DNA of 64,000 bases from Massilia aurea (GCF_014200505.1 NZ_JACHBX010000001.1:1674001-1738000), one strand, 5' to 3'; counted from the first letter of the stretch, positions 43,198-52,649 are shown. The notes: generated by a model from the sequence alone, not told the origin. Program-made: numbers and translations.

Positions 43198-44264
43198 GCG
43201 CAGTCAGCGTTAAATAGGGACGAGCTTGAACTCGTGCGCAGTTCGGTGGTCAAACCCCCGTTCCCAGCGTCAGGAGTTCTCGATGAAAGCGCCCCGTTTC
43301 AACAGCTGGTTCGCCAGGCTGCCGTCGCTGAATCAGCCACAGCGCCGGCAAGTGCTTGATGCCCTGCATCCTGCAGCCGGTCTCGACCAAGTGGTTGCAT
43401 TGATCGCGCAGGCCAGGGCGCCAGCGCGTTGCTGTCCCAGCTGTGGCAACGAACGCTGTCACCGGCACGGCTTCGCCAACGACCTGCAGCGCTTTCGCTG
43501 CTGCGTGTGCGGCCGCACGTTCAATGACCTGAGCGGCACGCTGCTGGCGCGGCTGAGGCTGAAGGCCAAATGGCTCGCGTATTCGCAGGTGCTGCTTGAT
43601 TCACTACCCGTGCGCAAGGCAGCAGATCGGATCGGCGTGCACCGCACTACGGCGTTCCGGTGGCGCCACCGTTTTCTTGCCTGGGTCAAGTTCGACCGGC
43701 CAACATCCATCAACGGTATCGTCGAGGCGGATGAGACGTTCCTTCTTGAATCGCAAAAAGGGGCACGCAAGCTCGACCGGCCGCCGCGTCGGCGGGGTGG
43801 ACGGGCCACCAGGCGCGGCATTTCCAGCGAGCTCGATTGCATCCTGGTGGCGCGCGACCGCAATGGCCGCACGATCGATGCGGTCACTGGCCGGGGCGCA
43901 CTGACGGCTGCACAACTCGAACGCGATTTGCTGCCCAGACTCGACCCACAGGCGCTCTTGGTCAGCGACAGCCATGCCGCTTATCGGGCCTTTGCACGCA
44001 AGCACAAGATTGCACATGCAGCGATCAACTTGCGTGCCGGCGTACGGATCAAGCATCTGGGCCACCTCGCCATCCACGTGCAGAACGTCAACGCTTACCA
44101 CGAGCGCTTCAAGGCATGGTTGACGGGCTTTCGCGGCGTGGCGTCGCGCTACTTACCCAATTATTTGGGCTGGCGCTGGGCCCTGGATGGCAGGCGGGTC
44201 AGCTCTCCAGAACACTTGTTCTGTATCGCAATCAGCGTCATCAATAGAGAACGCTGACTGCGCC
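43197..44264 (+). mobile_element. IS1595-like insertion sequence, copy B
   Basis: A 1068-bp element with perfect 15-bp terminal inverted repeats GGCGCAGTCAGCGTT (43197-43211 and 44250-44264). The 8-bp target duplication has one mismatch: AACAAGTA (43189-43196) and AAAAAGTA (44265-44272). The insertion point is inside the stop codon of the sugar dehydrogenase. Inverted repeats are better preserved than in copy A. Confidence 0.9.
43283..44257 (+). CDS. IS1595-family (ISXO2-like) transposase, copy B
   Basis: A 324-aa DDE transposase with zinc ribbon (CPSCGNERC, CCVCGRTF), helix-turn-helix (ADRIGVHRTTAFRWRHRF) and catalytic landmarks VEADETFLLES and LVSDSHAAYRAF. Start ATG 43283 follows AGGAG; the frame is open upstream but the shared family start is used. 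Much of the sequence is the same as in copy A, with scattered differences throughout, so these are sister elements, not a recent duplication. Its TGA stop is inside the right inverted repeat. Confidence 0.93.
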   Translation: MKAPRFNSWFARLPSLNQPQRRQVLDALHPAAGLDQVVALIAQARAPARCCPSCGNERCHRHGFANDLQRFRCCVCGRTFNDLSGTLLARLRLKAKWLAYSQVLLDSLPVRKAADRIGVHRTTAFRWRHRFLAWVKFDRPTSINGIVEADETFLLESQKGARKLDRPPRRRGGRATRRGISSELDCILVARDRNGRTIDAVTGRGALTAAQLERDLLPRLDPQALLVSDSHAAYRAFARKHKIAHAAINLRAGVRIKHLGHLAIHVQNVNAYHERFKAWLTGFRGVASRYLPNYLGWRWALDGRRVSSPEHLFCIAISVINRER

Positions 44265-44292
44265 AAAAAGTAAGCCAGCAGAAGCTGCGTGA

Positions 44293-44308
44293 CGCGGGCC
44301 TGCCCGCG
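44293..44308. terminator. Short hairpin at pqiC 3' end
   Basis: CGCGGGC and GCCCGCG (44293-44308) can pair just after the pqiC stop at 44315. There is no U-tract and the loop is very small, so this is tentative. Confidence 0.25.
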
Positions 44309-44314
44309 GTTACC

Positions 44315-44947
44315 CTACGGGTTATTCACGCAGGCCAGCGTGCCGCCGGCAACCTGGCTGCGCACGCCGGCCGAAATCGCTGCAGCCAGCTTGGCCAGCG
44401 CGGCGCGGTGCCCGGCCACCAGTGCCTCGTACCCCGGCCCGACGTTTTCCTGGAACACGCTGCGGCAGGTCTGCACCGAACCACCATCGACCTTGCGCAC
44501 GTTCCAGACCGCGTCGATCAGGGCGTAGCCGCCCTCCTTCGACTCGAAACGCTGGACGTTCGCGCCGATGCGGTACAGCGCGCTGCCGGCCGGCGCCGGG
44601 TTGCGGTACACATCCACAGCACCCAGATTGGCCGCGATTCCCAGTGACAGCCCGGTGGTGATTTCATCGGCCAGCGGACCAGCCCAGCGATGGTGCTCCA
44701 TCAGCTCGATCTTGCCGGCCTTGCCCGCCACCATCAGCTGCGGACGGCGCACCTGCGCGGGAATCGTCACGGGGCGCATTTCAAAAAACAGCGGTGCGCT
44801 GGCCGCTGCCGGCGGCACGACCGTGGCGGCGCCGCCGCTGAGCGTATAGAACTGGTCGGTCGGCGTGCTGGAGCAGCCCGCCAGCAGCAGCGGGGCCGCC
44901 AGCGCCGCGCCGGTCAGTGCGCGGCGCGCCTGGATAAACAGCGTCAT
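44315..44947 (-). CDS. pqiC: PqiC family outer-membrane lipoprotein
   Basis: A 210-aa lipoprotein with lipobox LLAGCSS. The PqiC/ABC-type auxiliary domain follows: DQFYTLSGG, RPVTIPAQVRRPQLMV, EHHRWAGPLADEIT and RSVFQENVGPGYEALVAGHR. In E. coli PqiC forms an octameric ring at the outer membrane that docks the PqiB tunnel. Its ATG overlaps the pqiB stop by 4 nt (ATGA), so the genes are coupled. Confidence 0.92.
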   Translation of the reverse strand: MTLFIQARRALTGAALAAPLLLAGCSSTPTDQFYTLSGGAATVVPPAAASAPLFFEMRPVTIPAQVRRPQLMVAGKAGKIELMEHHRWAGPLADEITTGLSLGIAANLGAVDVYRNPAPAGSALYRIGANVQRFESKEGGYALIDAVWNVRKVDGGSVQTCRSVFQENVGPGYEALVAGHRAALAKLAAAISAGVRSQVAGGTLACVNNP

Positions 44948-46614
44948 TCTTTTTTCTCCTGAGGTTTGCCGCGAATGAGCGACTGCGGATTGCGTTCAAG
45001 GTAATCGGCCAGCGCATCGATCTTGGCCATCGTGTCGGTCACCGACTGCAGCGCTTTGCGCAGATCGGACTGCAGCGGCGCATCCTGCGCCAGCACGCTT
45101 TCGGCACTGGCGAAGGTGGCCTTGGCGGCATTCAGCGTCTGCTGCATCTCCGGCAGCACCTTGCCATCGATCCGTGCCAGCGTCGCATTGGCCTGCACCA
45201 GCGTGCGGTTCAGGTTCACGCCGATCTCGTCGAATGGAATCTTGTCGAGCTTGCCCGCGATGCGCGAGATCTGGCTCTGCAGCTCGTCGAGCTGGCCCGG
45301 CACCGTCGGCAAGACCAGCATGTCGCCCTGCGCGGCGATCGTCGCCTTGCGCGCATTCGGGAAGAAGTCCAGCGCGATGTACAGCTGACCGGTCAGCAGG
45401 TTGCCGTTGCGCAGCTGCGCGCGCAGGCCGCGGCCTACCATCGCGGTCAAGGCGCGCTGGCCGCCGTCTTCACGTTCCATCGCCGCCATGAAGCCCTTGC
45501 CGAGACGCCCCGGATACAGGTCGACCGTGATCGGCATCGTGAATTTCTGGCGTTCGCGATCGAATTCGATGCCGACGGCGCGCACTTCGCCCAACGCCAC
45601 GCCACGGAAATCGACGACGGCGCCCGGCGACAGCCCGCGCAGCGACTGGTCGAAGTACACCACGGCCGTGACTGCCGGCCCGTCTGGCGGGCGCAGCGCG
45701 GCGCTGCGGTCTTCGGACAGAACGAAGCGGGTGCCAGCCGGTGCCGGCGTCACCGGCTTGCGGTCGTCCGCCGATTCAAAGGCGATGCCGCCGGTGGCCA
45801 GGGCCGCCAGCGACTGGGTATTGAGTTTCAGGCCACTCGCATCGAGACGCAGATCGACGCCGCTGGCATGCCACCAGCGCGAATCCGGGCCCACCAGGCC
45901 GATGTAGGGCTGTTCGACGAACACTGACATGTCGATACCGTGCCCGGCCTTGTCCAGCGCCACCGAGGCCACCTGGCCTACGCGCACACGCTTGAAATAC
46001 ACGGGCGAACCGGGCGCCACCGAGCCGAGCGTCTCGGCATGCAGCTTGTATTCGCGACCCTTCAGGCCGATCGGAATCGGCGGCGCCGTTTCCAGGCCCG
46101 TAAAACTGTTGGTCGTGTCTTCTTTCACACCGGGCGCCGCGCCGATGTAAGGGCCGGACAGCAGCGTGCCCAGGCCAGAAACGCCGCTGGCGCCGATCTG
46201 CGGCTTCACGACCCAGAAGCGCGAATCGATGGCAGTGAAGCGGTCGGCCTCCTTGGCCATCTCGATCTTGGCGACGACCCGGTTGCCATCTTCGCCCAGC
46301 GTGACCGAGACGACGCGGCCAATGTCGACGTCCTTGTACTTGACCTTGGTCTGGCCCGCCTCGAGCCCTTCACCGCTGGAGAAATACACGTAGACGGTCG
46401 CACCCTTGTTGGTGACCCAGCTAACCACCTGCCAGGCGCCGATCAGCGCAGCAAGCACGGGAATCATCCAGATCAGCGATGGCAGCCAGCGGCTGGGGCG
46501 GTCGATGGCGGGCGACGCCGCCAGCGGCGCCGATGGACCCACGGGCGGTTCCGACGGCGTCGGCGGGGTCGGCGGCGGGTTGGCCGATGGTGTTGCGCTG
46601 TCCTGTTCAGACAT
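44944..46614 (-). CDS. pqiB: PqiB family MCE-domain lipid transport protein
   Basis: A 556-aa inner-membrane-anchored periplasmic protein. A Pro-rich N-terminus precedes one membrane helix (about 45-65), followed by three MCE/MlaD domains (starting near KGATVYVYFSSGEGLEAG, IPIGLKGREYKLHAETLGSV and TAVVYFDQSLRGLSPG) and a C-terminal helical part (LDELQSQISRIAGKLDKIP) that builds the transport needle. The length is like E. coli PqiB (546). ATG 46614 overlaps the pqiA 3' end by 8 nt. Role: lipid movement and envelope integrity. Confidence 0.93.
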   Translation of the reverse strand: MSEQDSATPSANPPPTPPTPSEPPVGPSAPLAASPAIDRPSRWLPSLIWMIPVLAALIGAWQVVSWVTNKGATVYVYFSSGEGLEAGQTKVKYKDVDIGRVVSVTLGEDGNRVVAKIEMAKEADRFTAIDSRFWVVKPQIGASGVSGLGTLLSGPYIGAAPGVKEDTTNSFTGLETAPPIPIGLKGREYKLHAETLGSVAPGSPVYFKRVRVGQVASVALDKAGHGIDMSVFVEQPYIGLVGPDSRWWHASGVDLRLDASGLKLNTQSLAALATGGIAFESADDRKPVTPAPAGTRFVLSEDRSAALRPPDGPAVTAVVYFDQSLRGLSPGAVVDFRGVALGEVRAVGIEFDRERQKFTMPITVDLYPGRLGKGFMAAMEREDGGQRALTAMVGRGLRAQLRNGNLLTGQLYIALDFFPNARKATIAAQGDMLVLPTVPGQLDELQSQISRIAGKLDKIPFDEIGVNLNRTLVQANATLARIDGKVLPEMQQTLNAAKATFASAESVLAQDAPLQSDLRKALQSVTDTMAKIDALADYLERNPQSLIRGKPQEKKE

Positions 46615-47890
46615 GGGGTTCTCCGTTCGATTCAATAGGGTCCCAGATCAGGCGCGGGTCGAACTGGTGCGACGCGACCATCGTCACGATCACCACGCAG
46701 CCAAACGCGATCGCGCCCGGTCCGGCCGTGATCACCACCAGCGCATCGAAGCGCACCAGCGCGACGGTCAGGGCAACCACGAAAATATCCAGCATCGACC
46801 AGCGGCCGACAAATTCAATGGCCCGATACGCGCGTGTGCGCGCCATCGGCGCCGTGCGCGAGCGCGCCTGGGCGGTGGCATTCAGCCATGCCAGTGCGGC
46901 GAGCTTCGACACCGGCACCACGATACTGGCAATGAAAATGATGATGGCCAGGCCCTTCGATCCGGTGTTCCAGAACAGCACGACGCCGCTCATGATGGTG
47001 TCGCCCTCCGTGCCACCGATCGAACGGGTGTACATCACGGGCAGCATATTGGCGGGAATATAGAGCAGCGTGGCGGCCAGGAGCATGGTCCAGGTCCAGC
47101 CGACGCTGTGGGGAATCCGACGATGCAGCGCGGCGCTGCAGCGGGCGCAGCGATCGGTGCCGTCGCGTGACGGGCACGTGTGATTCACGAGGCCGCAGGC
47201 GCTGCACGAGACCAGCACCGAATCGGCCTCGGGAATCGTGGTGGTCTGGCGTGCCGGATCGGATTTGCGCAGCGGCGCCAGGCGGTCGGCCAGCGCCCAC
47301 AAGGCTTTTGGTTCATAGCGCATGACGAGCGCGCACAGGATCGTCAGCACGCCAAAGGCAAACAGGGCGGGATGCGGCTCCACGCGCGCCAGGCTGGTCA
47401 TCTTGATCACGGTGATCAGGATGCCGATCATCAGCACCTCGGTCATCGCCCAGTGGCGCGCGCCCTGCACGGTGCGCAGCACGAGGTTGAAACCGGGTAC
47501 GCGCATGCCCCGGGTCAGGCCGAGCGCGACATAGAACAGAGAGCCGAGCTCAATGCCGGGAAAGATGATGGCGCAAAAGAAGACCAGGGCCGCGATGACC
47601 TGGTCGCCCGCGCCCCACAGCACGGCCACTGCCTGGTACAGCGTGGCGCCCGAGAGCATGCCGCCCATCTCGAGCGTGACGATCGGGAACCACTGCGCCA
47701 GCAGGAACACGAACACGGCGCCCAGCGTCAGCGCGGCCAGCACCTCGGCCTGGCGCGCCGGGCTGCCTTTGTGCCAGCGGTACAACTCGTGCTGGCAGCG
47801 GTGGCAGCTGGCGCGCTCGCAGGCGGCCAGCGGCCGCCAGTGATACAGGCTGCCACAGTCATGACATGCGACCAGTTGATCCGTTTTCAC
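46607..47890 (-). CDS. pqiA: PqiA family inner-membrane protein
   Basis: A 427-aa protein with two related halves, each starting with a zinc-ribbon-like Cys cluster (CHDCG...CHRC at about 9-32; CSACG...CARC at about 229-252) and followed by four membrane helices. Recurrent PqiA blocks are ALTLGAVFVFLLAQWFPI, LLAATLLYIPANMLPVMY and VEFVGRWSMLDIFVVAL-like segments. PqiA is the integral partner that feeds lipid to PqiB. It is first in the pqiABC operon. In enterobacteria the operon is paraquat-inducible; no such control is visible here. Confidence 0.93.
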   Translation of the reverse strand: MKTDQLVACHDCGSLYHWRPLAACERASCHRCQHELYRWHKGSPARQAEVLAALTLGAVFVFLLAQWFPIVTLEMGGMLSGATLYQAVAVLWGAGDQVIAALVFFCAIIFPGIELGSLFYVALGLTRGMRVPGFNLVLRTVQGARHWAMTEVLMIGILITVIKMTSLARVEPHPALFAFGVLTILCALVMRYEPKALWALADRLAPLRKSDPARQTTTIPEADSVLVSCSACGLVNHTCPSRDGTDRCARCSAALHRRIPHSVGWTWTMLLAATLLYIPANMLPVMYTRSIGGTEGDTIMSGVVLFWNTGSKGLAIIIFIASIVVPVSKLAALAWLNATAQARSRTAPMARTRAYRAIEFVGRWSMLDIFVVALTVALVRFDALVVITAGPGAIAFGCVVIVTMVASHQFDPRLIWDPIESNGEPHV

Positions 47891-47976
47891 CCACTCCCCT
47901 TACACCAGTGCTTTCACACTAGGTATTATGACCGAGAGCAACTGAACGTGCAGTTCCAACGTGAGCGCAGTCCCGA

Positions 47977-48834
47977 TCAGAAGCGGACCTTGACGTAGGC
48001 CGATGGGCCGGTCAGCTTGAGGTCGATGTCGGCCGTGCGCTCGCCATTGCGGTGCAGGTCGATTTTCTGGATGCCGTAGTCGAGGACCAGGCCGATGTTC
48101 TTGTGCGGGAAGTATTCCACACCGAGCGCGCCGTTGTAGATGTGACCTTCGACATTGCCGCCGTTTTTCTTCACACCCGAGGCTTCCGCGTAGAAGCGGA
48201 CCTGGTCGTTCAGCGCGTGGCGCCATGCCAGTTCGACGGTTGGAGCCCAGACGCTTTCGCTGGCCGACGCCGAGCCGCTCCACGAGTAATTTTCCACGGG
48301 TGCGGTCGCGCTCACATTGGCCGACGCCGAACCGGAAATCTTGGCGCGCAGGTGGGCCGCACCCAGGCCGACGCCAAAGACGTTCTTTTCCTTGCCGAAC
48401 CACATTTTGTACGACAGGCGTGCCAGCTCGATGCGCAGGTTGGCGTCGGCGCGCAGCGAGCCGCTGACCGGACGGCCTTCATACACGGTGTCGCCCTTCA
48501 GGTCGGCGCCGTAGCCTTCGTCGAAGCGGAAATAGTCGAACGAGATGCCGTGGCTATCGCCGATCAGCACTTCGCCCTTGACGCGTGGCAGCGTGACGTC
48601 GCTGATCTCTTCATCCGGCGTGTCGACACGGCCGTAGCGGGTATCGCCGCCCAGATGGATTTCAGGATCGGCGTAGAACGCGCCGGCCGAGATGCTGACG
48701 CGATCGAGCGCTGGCGACTGCTGTGCCTGCGCCATGCCTGCTGCGGCGGCGCCCAGCAGAATGGCGCCCTTGATTGCGCGGACGAGGGTGGTGTGGACGG
48801 ACGGGGCAGCAGTGCGTGGTGCAGGGCAGGACAT
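47977..48834 (-). CDS. Outer-membrane beta-barrel protein of unknown function
   Basis: A 285-aa exported protein. Leader about residues 17-37 (IKGAILLGAAAAGMAQAQ); then alternating strands such as ISAGAFYADPEIHLGG, ISFDYFRFDEGYG, NVFGVGLGAAHLRAKI and ALGVEYFPHKNIGLVLDYGIQKI, ending YVKVRF with C-terminal Phe. This pattern fits an 8- to 12-strand barrel of the OmpW/Omp-beta-barrel kind. Ligand and role are not readable. It lies upstream of pqiA on the same strand with an 86-nt gap. Confidence 0.75.
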   Translation of the reverse strand: MSCPAPRTAAPSVHTTLVRAIKGAILLGAAAAGMAQAQQSPALDRVSISAGAFYADPEIHLGGDTRYGRVDTPDEEISDVTLPRVKGEVLIGDSHGISFDYFRFDEGYGADLKGDTVYEGRPVSGSLRADANLRIELARLSYKMWFGKEKNVFGVGLGAAHLRAKISGSASANVSATAPVENYSWSGSASASESVWAPTVELAWRHALNDQVRFYAEASGVKKNGGNVEGHIYNGALGVEYFPHKNIGLVLDYGIQKIDLHRNGERTADIDLKLTGPSAYVKVRF

Positions 48835-49091
48835 GGTTTCTCCGGATAATCAATTGATAGAAGTGCCCGCCAGACTGTGTCTCGACGCGGCAACAGTTAA
48901 TTATCGCAAGATGTTAGTTTGCCAACCCGCACGATTGAACTGACTTTGTGGTCATTAAGCCACACCGGTCTTTTGCAGCATGCAAGTTGCATACTTGGCA
49001 CACCGCCCCGCGTCATTACACGAACGCACCCAGTGCTGCGCGCCTCATGGTTTATCATCCAGAAACATTAACCTTTTCGCAAACGCAGCCA

Positions 49092-50150
49092 ATGAAGCAA
49101 TTTACCCTTCCGCAGAATTCCTTTCTGCTCCTGCTGACGATCGTCACCATCGCTTTCCTCTGGATTCTGCTGCCGTACTCCGGCGCCGTGTTCTGGGGCG
49201 TCGTATTCGCCATCATCTTCGCGCCGCTGCAATCGAAATTACTGCGGGCAACCAAGGGCAAGCCGACCGTTGCCGCCCTGCTTTCGCTGCTGGTCATCGT
49301 GCTGATGGTGCTGCTGCCGCTGGCCATGATCACGGCGTCGCTGGTCGATCAGGTCGCCGGCATCTATACGATGGTCAGCAGCGGGCAGATCGATTTCGCC
49401 CACTACTTCGAGGTCGTGATGCGCGCCTTGCCGAACTGGGCCATTTCGATCCTCGAACGCTTCGAGCTCACCAACCTGGCCTCGCTGCAGACCAAGATCA
49501 CCGAATTCGCCGCGCAGATCAGCCAGGCAGCCGCCACGTATGCACTCAATATCGGTCGCAACACGCTCGACTTCGTCGTCAGCATGACGATCATGCTGTA
49601 CCTGCTGTTCTTCCTGCTGCGTGACGGCCGCATCCTGGCAGCGCGCATCCAGCGCGCCGTGCCACTGAGCGTCGAATACAAGAGCCGCCTGTTCCAGAAC
49701 TTCACGACGGTCATCCGCGCCACGGTCAAAGGCAATGTGCTGGTGGCCGTTGCGCAAGGCGCACTGGGCGGCCTGATCTTCTGGATGCTGGACGTGTCCG
49801 GCCCGCTCCTGTGGGGCGTGGTGATGGCGTTCCTGTCGCTGCTGCCGGCCATCGGCGCGGCACTGGTCTGGGGGCCGGTGGCGATCTATTTCCTGGTGAC
49901 GGGCGCAATCTGGCAGGGCGTCGTGCTGGCCGCGTATGGCGTTCTGGTGATCGGTCTGGTCGATAATATCCTACGCCCGATCCTGGTCGGCAAGGACACC
50001 AAACTGCCCGACTACGTGATTCTGCTCTCCACCCTGGGCGGTATGGCGCTGTTCGGCCTGAACGGTTTCGTGATCGGACCGGTGATTGCCGCCCTGTTCA
50101 TCGCAGCGTGGGATCTGTTCTGCCGCTCGGACGAGTTCCAGGAAGAGTAA
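49092..50150 (+). CDS. AI-2E family transporter (PerM/TqsA type)
   Basis: A 352-aa inner-membrane protein with about eight helices: an N-terminal pair (FLLLLTIVTIAFLWILLPY, AVFWGVVFAIIFAPL), a large soluble insert (about 70-150), and the C-terminal family block GALGGLIFWMLDVSGPLLWG, FLSLLPAIGAALVWGPVAIY and GLVDNILRPILVG. The family exports small molecules such as AI-2 or sodium; the substrate here is unknown. ATG 49092 gives the family N-terminus; an in-frame ATG at 49047 is an alternative. Confidence 0.9.
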   Translation: MKQFTLPQNSFLLLLTIVTIAFLWILLPYSGAVFWGVVFAIIFAPLQSKLLRATKGKPTVAALLSLLVIVLMVLLPLAMITASLVDQVAGIYTMVSSGQIDFAHYFEVVMRALPNWAISILERFELTNLASLQTKITEFAAQISQAAATYALNIGRNTLDFVVSMTIMLYLLFFLLRDGRILAARIQRAVPLSVEYKSRLFQNFTTVIRATVKGNVLVAVAQGALGGLIFWMLDVSGPLLWGVVMAFLSLLPAIGAALVWGPVAIYFLVTGAIWQGVVLAAYGVLVIGLVDNILRPILVGKDTKLPDYVILLSTLGGMALFGLNGFVIGPVIAALFIAAWDLFCRSDEFQEE

Positions 50151-50246
50151 CAGCAAGGGTTAGACTAAAGGTAAGATACGCGCTTTGCCCCGGCCAGCAT
50201 GACGTCGGTCGGGGTCCTGCCGCAACCTGATTCAACGAGAAATTCA

Positions 50247-50900
50247 ATGCTGACTACCCTGCTCGACTGGTTCCTTCATCTGGACCGCCACCTCGCCGTA
50301 CTGGCCGCCGAATACCAGTTGCTCGTCTATGTGCTGCTGTTTGCCGTGATCTTCGTCGAGACGGGCGTGGTCGTGATGCCGTTCCTGCCCGGCGACTCGC
50401 TGCTGTTCGTCACCGGCGCACTGGCCGCCAAAGGCATGCTGTCACTGGAAATATTGATTCCGCTGCTGATTGTCGCAGCGGTCACCGGCGATATCCTCAA
50501 CTTTGCCATTGGCAGTGCGTTCCGTGAACGCGTGAAGCGCGGCTACCGGTTCCGCCTGATCAAGGACGAGCACATTGCGCACACCGAGCGCTTCTTCGAG
50601 CGTCATGGCCCCAAGACCATCGTGCTGGCGCGTTATGTGCCGATCGTGCGTACGCTTGCACCGTTCGTGGCGGCGCTGGGCAGCATGCGCTACGCCACCT
50701 TCCTCGGGTACAACATCGCTGGCGGCACCTTGTGGGTCGTGTCGTTGACGGTTGCCGGCTACATCTTTGGCAATATCAAGTGGGTCAACGACAACCTGAC
50801 GGCCGTCATCATGGGCATCATCGTGCTGTCGCTGGTGCCGGGCATCGTGGCCTGGCTGATGGAGCGTCACCGCGCGCGCCGTGCGGGCGGTCCAGTCTGA
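50247..50900 (+). CDS. DedA family membrane protein
   Basis: A 217-aa DedA/VTT-domain protein. Typical features: ETGVVVMPFLPGDSLLFVTGALAAKG (E and FLPGD), GDILNFAIGSAFRER, FFERHGPKTIVLARYVPIVRTLAPFVAALGSM in sections with the conserved Arg pair, and GYIFGNIKWV. DedA proteins recycle undecaprenyl phosphate or other phospholipids across the inner membrane and support proton-motive-force homeostasis. ATG 50247 is chosen over the 16-codon upstream extension. Confidence 0.92.
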   Translation: MLTTLLDWFLHLDRHLAVLAAEYQLLVYVLLFAVIFVETGVVVMPFLPGDSLLFVTGALAAKGMLSLEILIPLLIVAAVTGDILNFAIGSAFRERVKRGYRFRLIKDEHIAHTERFFERHGPKTIVLARYVPIVRTLAPFVAALGSMRYATFLGYNIAGGTLWVVSLTVAGYIFGNIKWVNDNLTAVIMGIIVLSLVPGIVAWLMERHRARRAGGPV

Positions 50901-50951
50901 CCTGACCATCTTTGCCGCGACCCAAGCCGGGGATTATCCCCGGCCAGAAGG

Positions 50952-52097
50952 TCAGGCGGCGCAGACGGCCACTGGCAAGGCCATCGATACGGTGGTGCCC
51001 ATCCCCGGCCCCGCGCTGCGCACGAAGATCGATCCGCCATGGGCTTCGCACACGCCCTTGGCAATCGTCAAGCCCAGGCCCGCACCGACGGGGGCGCGGC
51101 CCGGGGCCAGCGCACGGCGCTCGAATGGCTCGAAAATGTGCTGCAAGTCTTCGGCCGCGATCCCGGCCCCGCAGTCGATGACCTCGGCGCGTAGCACATT
51201 GCCTTCGATATAGACGCGCAGGCAGATCTCCTCACCATCCGGCGTGAACGCGCTGGCATTGCACAGCACGTTGCCCAGCGCCTGCGCCACCCGTTCCGGA
51301 TCGCAGCACAGCTCGGCGTCGGGATTGTCGACCTCGACGATCAAGCGCTGGTTGCGCGAGCGCACCAGCGTTTCCACCGCATCGAGCGACAGGTTCACGA
51401 TCTCGTGCTTGGTGCAACGGCGTGGTTCGACGGGCAGTGTGTGGACGCAGTCAACACGTGACGCGTCCAGCAGATCGGCAATGAAACGCGCCAGCTGCTT
51501 GGTTTGGCGCTGGACGACGCCGGCCATTTTTGCCACGCCAGGATCCTTGTTCGCGCGCTGCAACAGGCCAGCGATGCTCATGATGGGCGCCAGCGGGTTG
51601 CGCAATTCGTGCGCCAGCATGGCCAGGAATTCTTCACGCGCGTGGGCAGCGTCGCGCTCCCGCTCTTGCAGCCGGCGTTGCTCGCTGATGTCGGTCAGGC
51701 AGCACAAGGCGCCCACGACGGCGCCATCGGCGTGGAATACCGGCTTGGCGTGCACCACGATGCGACGTGGTTGGCCATCACGGCACACGGCGAGCAGTTC
51801 AGTAGGACATGGCGATTGGCCTGCGGCTGCCTGCGCCGCCGGACTTGCCGTCTTGTCCAACAATTCACCATCCAGGGACCGAAGTGTCTCGAACCCATCC
51901 CACCGCATGTCTTCCAGCAGCGGGCAGGCATCACCCCAGATCCGCTTCGCTGCTGCATTGACGTGGACCAGTGTTCCATTGGGAGAGCAGCAGTACGCCG
52001 GGCAAGGCATCTGCTCGATGGCCCACGCATAGGATTCGGGCCACCCATTATCCAGCTCGCTAAATTCGCCGTCGAGCGGCGTGTTCTGATTGTTCAT
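50952..52097 (-). CDS. PAS-domain sensor histidine kinase
   Basis: A 381-aa soluble kinase. PAS domain about 25-145 (MPCPAYCCSPNGTLVHVNAAAKRIWGD in two parts; GALCCLTDISEQRR end), then HisKA with H-box LAMLAHELRNPLAPIMS (His about 161) and HATPase_c with NVLCNASAFTPDGEEI (N-box with Asn; usual NAxKFT reads NASAFT), DCGAGI, and GAGLGLTIAKGV. There are no membrane helices. No response regulator is adjacent, so it is an orphan or works with a distant partner. Confidence 0.9.
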   Translation of the reverse strand: MNNQNTPLDGEFSELDNGWPESYAWAIEQMPCPAYCCSPNGTLVHVNAAAKRIWGDACPLLEDMRWDGFETLRSLDGELLDKTASPAAQAAAGQSPCPTELLAVCRDGQPRRIVVHAKPVFHADGAVVGALCCLTDISEQRRLQERERDAAHAREEFLAMLAHELRNPLAPIMSIAGLLQRANKDPGVAKMAGVVQRQTKQLARFIADLLDASRVDCVHTLPVEPRRCTKHEIVNLSLDAVETLVRSRNQRLIVEVDNPDAELCCDPERVAQALGNVLCNASAFTPDGEEICLRVYIEGNVLRAEVIDCGAGIAAEDLQHIFEPFERRALAPGRAPVGAGLGLTIAKGVCEAHGGSIFVRSAGPGMGTTVSMALPVAVCAA

Positions 52098-52220
52098 GGT
52101 GCAAATGCGGAAAGAGCACCGCTATCAAAGTCTCAATCGACATTATCGAGGTTGCAACATTTGCACAACGTAGGAGAGCGACTACCGGGCTTGTGGGAGG
52201 TTGACGTGCAGGCGGGTCGT

Positions 52221-52253
52221 AAACGAAAAACGCCCCGCATTCTGCGGGGCGTT
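52221..52253 (-). terminator. Rho-independent terminator after the 72-aa ORF
   Basis: On the minus strand AACGCCCCGC pairs with GCGGGGCGTT around a 5-nt loop (10-bp stem, 52229-52253), followed by TTTTTCGTTT. It begins 33 nt after the small ORF stop and supports that ORF being a real transcription unit. Confidence 0.9.
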
Positions 52254-52286
52254 CAACATGGGTCGGGCGGGCGCCCGACCAGGGAA

Positions 52287-52505
52287 TCAGTTCGATTTGG
52301 CGTGGGCTGCCAAGCGGCGCGCGACGGCTGGCGAGACGGCATCGGCGCCGCGGGTCATACGGTACAACGCCCAGACATCGGCGCTGCCGGTGGTGCGGGT
52401 TGCGGCGGTTGGGGCTGCCTTGACTTCACGCACGAAATCGAATGCGGTGCTGAACACGGCGGCCAGTTGGGCGGCGAACGATGGGCGAAGGGACAAGGTG
52501 GTCAT
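52287..52505 (-). CDS. Small basic protein of unknown function (72 aa)
   Basis: A 72-aa ORF with a good ribosome-binding site (AGGA, 8 nt before ATG) and a strong terminator just downstream. The sequence is Ala/Arg-rich (SLRPSFAAQLAAVFSTAFDF, SADVWALYRMTRGAD, VARRLAAHAKSN) with a hydrophobic, possibly amphipathic N-terminal helix. No family is recognised. Its own signals make it more believable than a chance frame. Confidence 0.6.
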   Translation of the reverse strand: MTTLSLRPSFAAQLAAVFSTAFDFVREVKAAPTAATRTTGSADVWALYRMTRGADAVSPAVARRLAAHAKSN

Positions 52506-52649
52506 GGTTTTCTTCCTGTGTGTTTGATCTGGTATGAAGCTAGTATGCGCTCTATCAGATAGAAATCAAATTGCGATCCATGATAGTCGTCATTCACAAA
52601 TCAACTATCTTGGATATTCAATATTTGATCGACAACAGGAAAGCGAACA

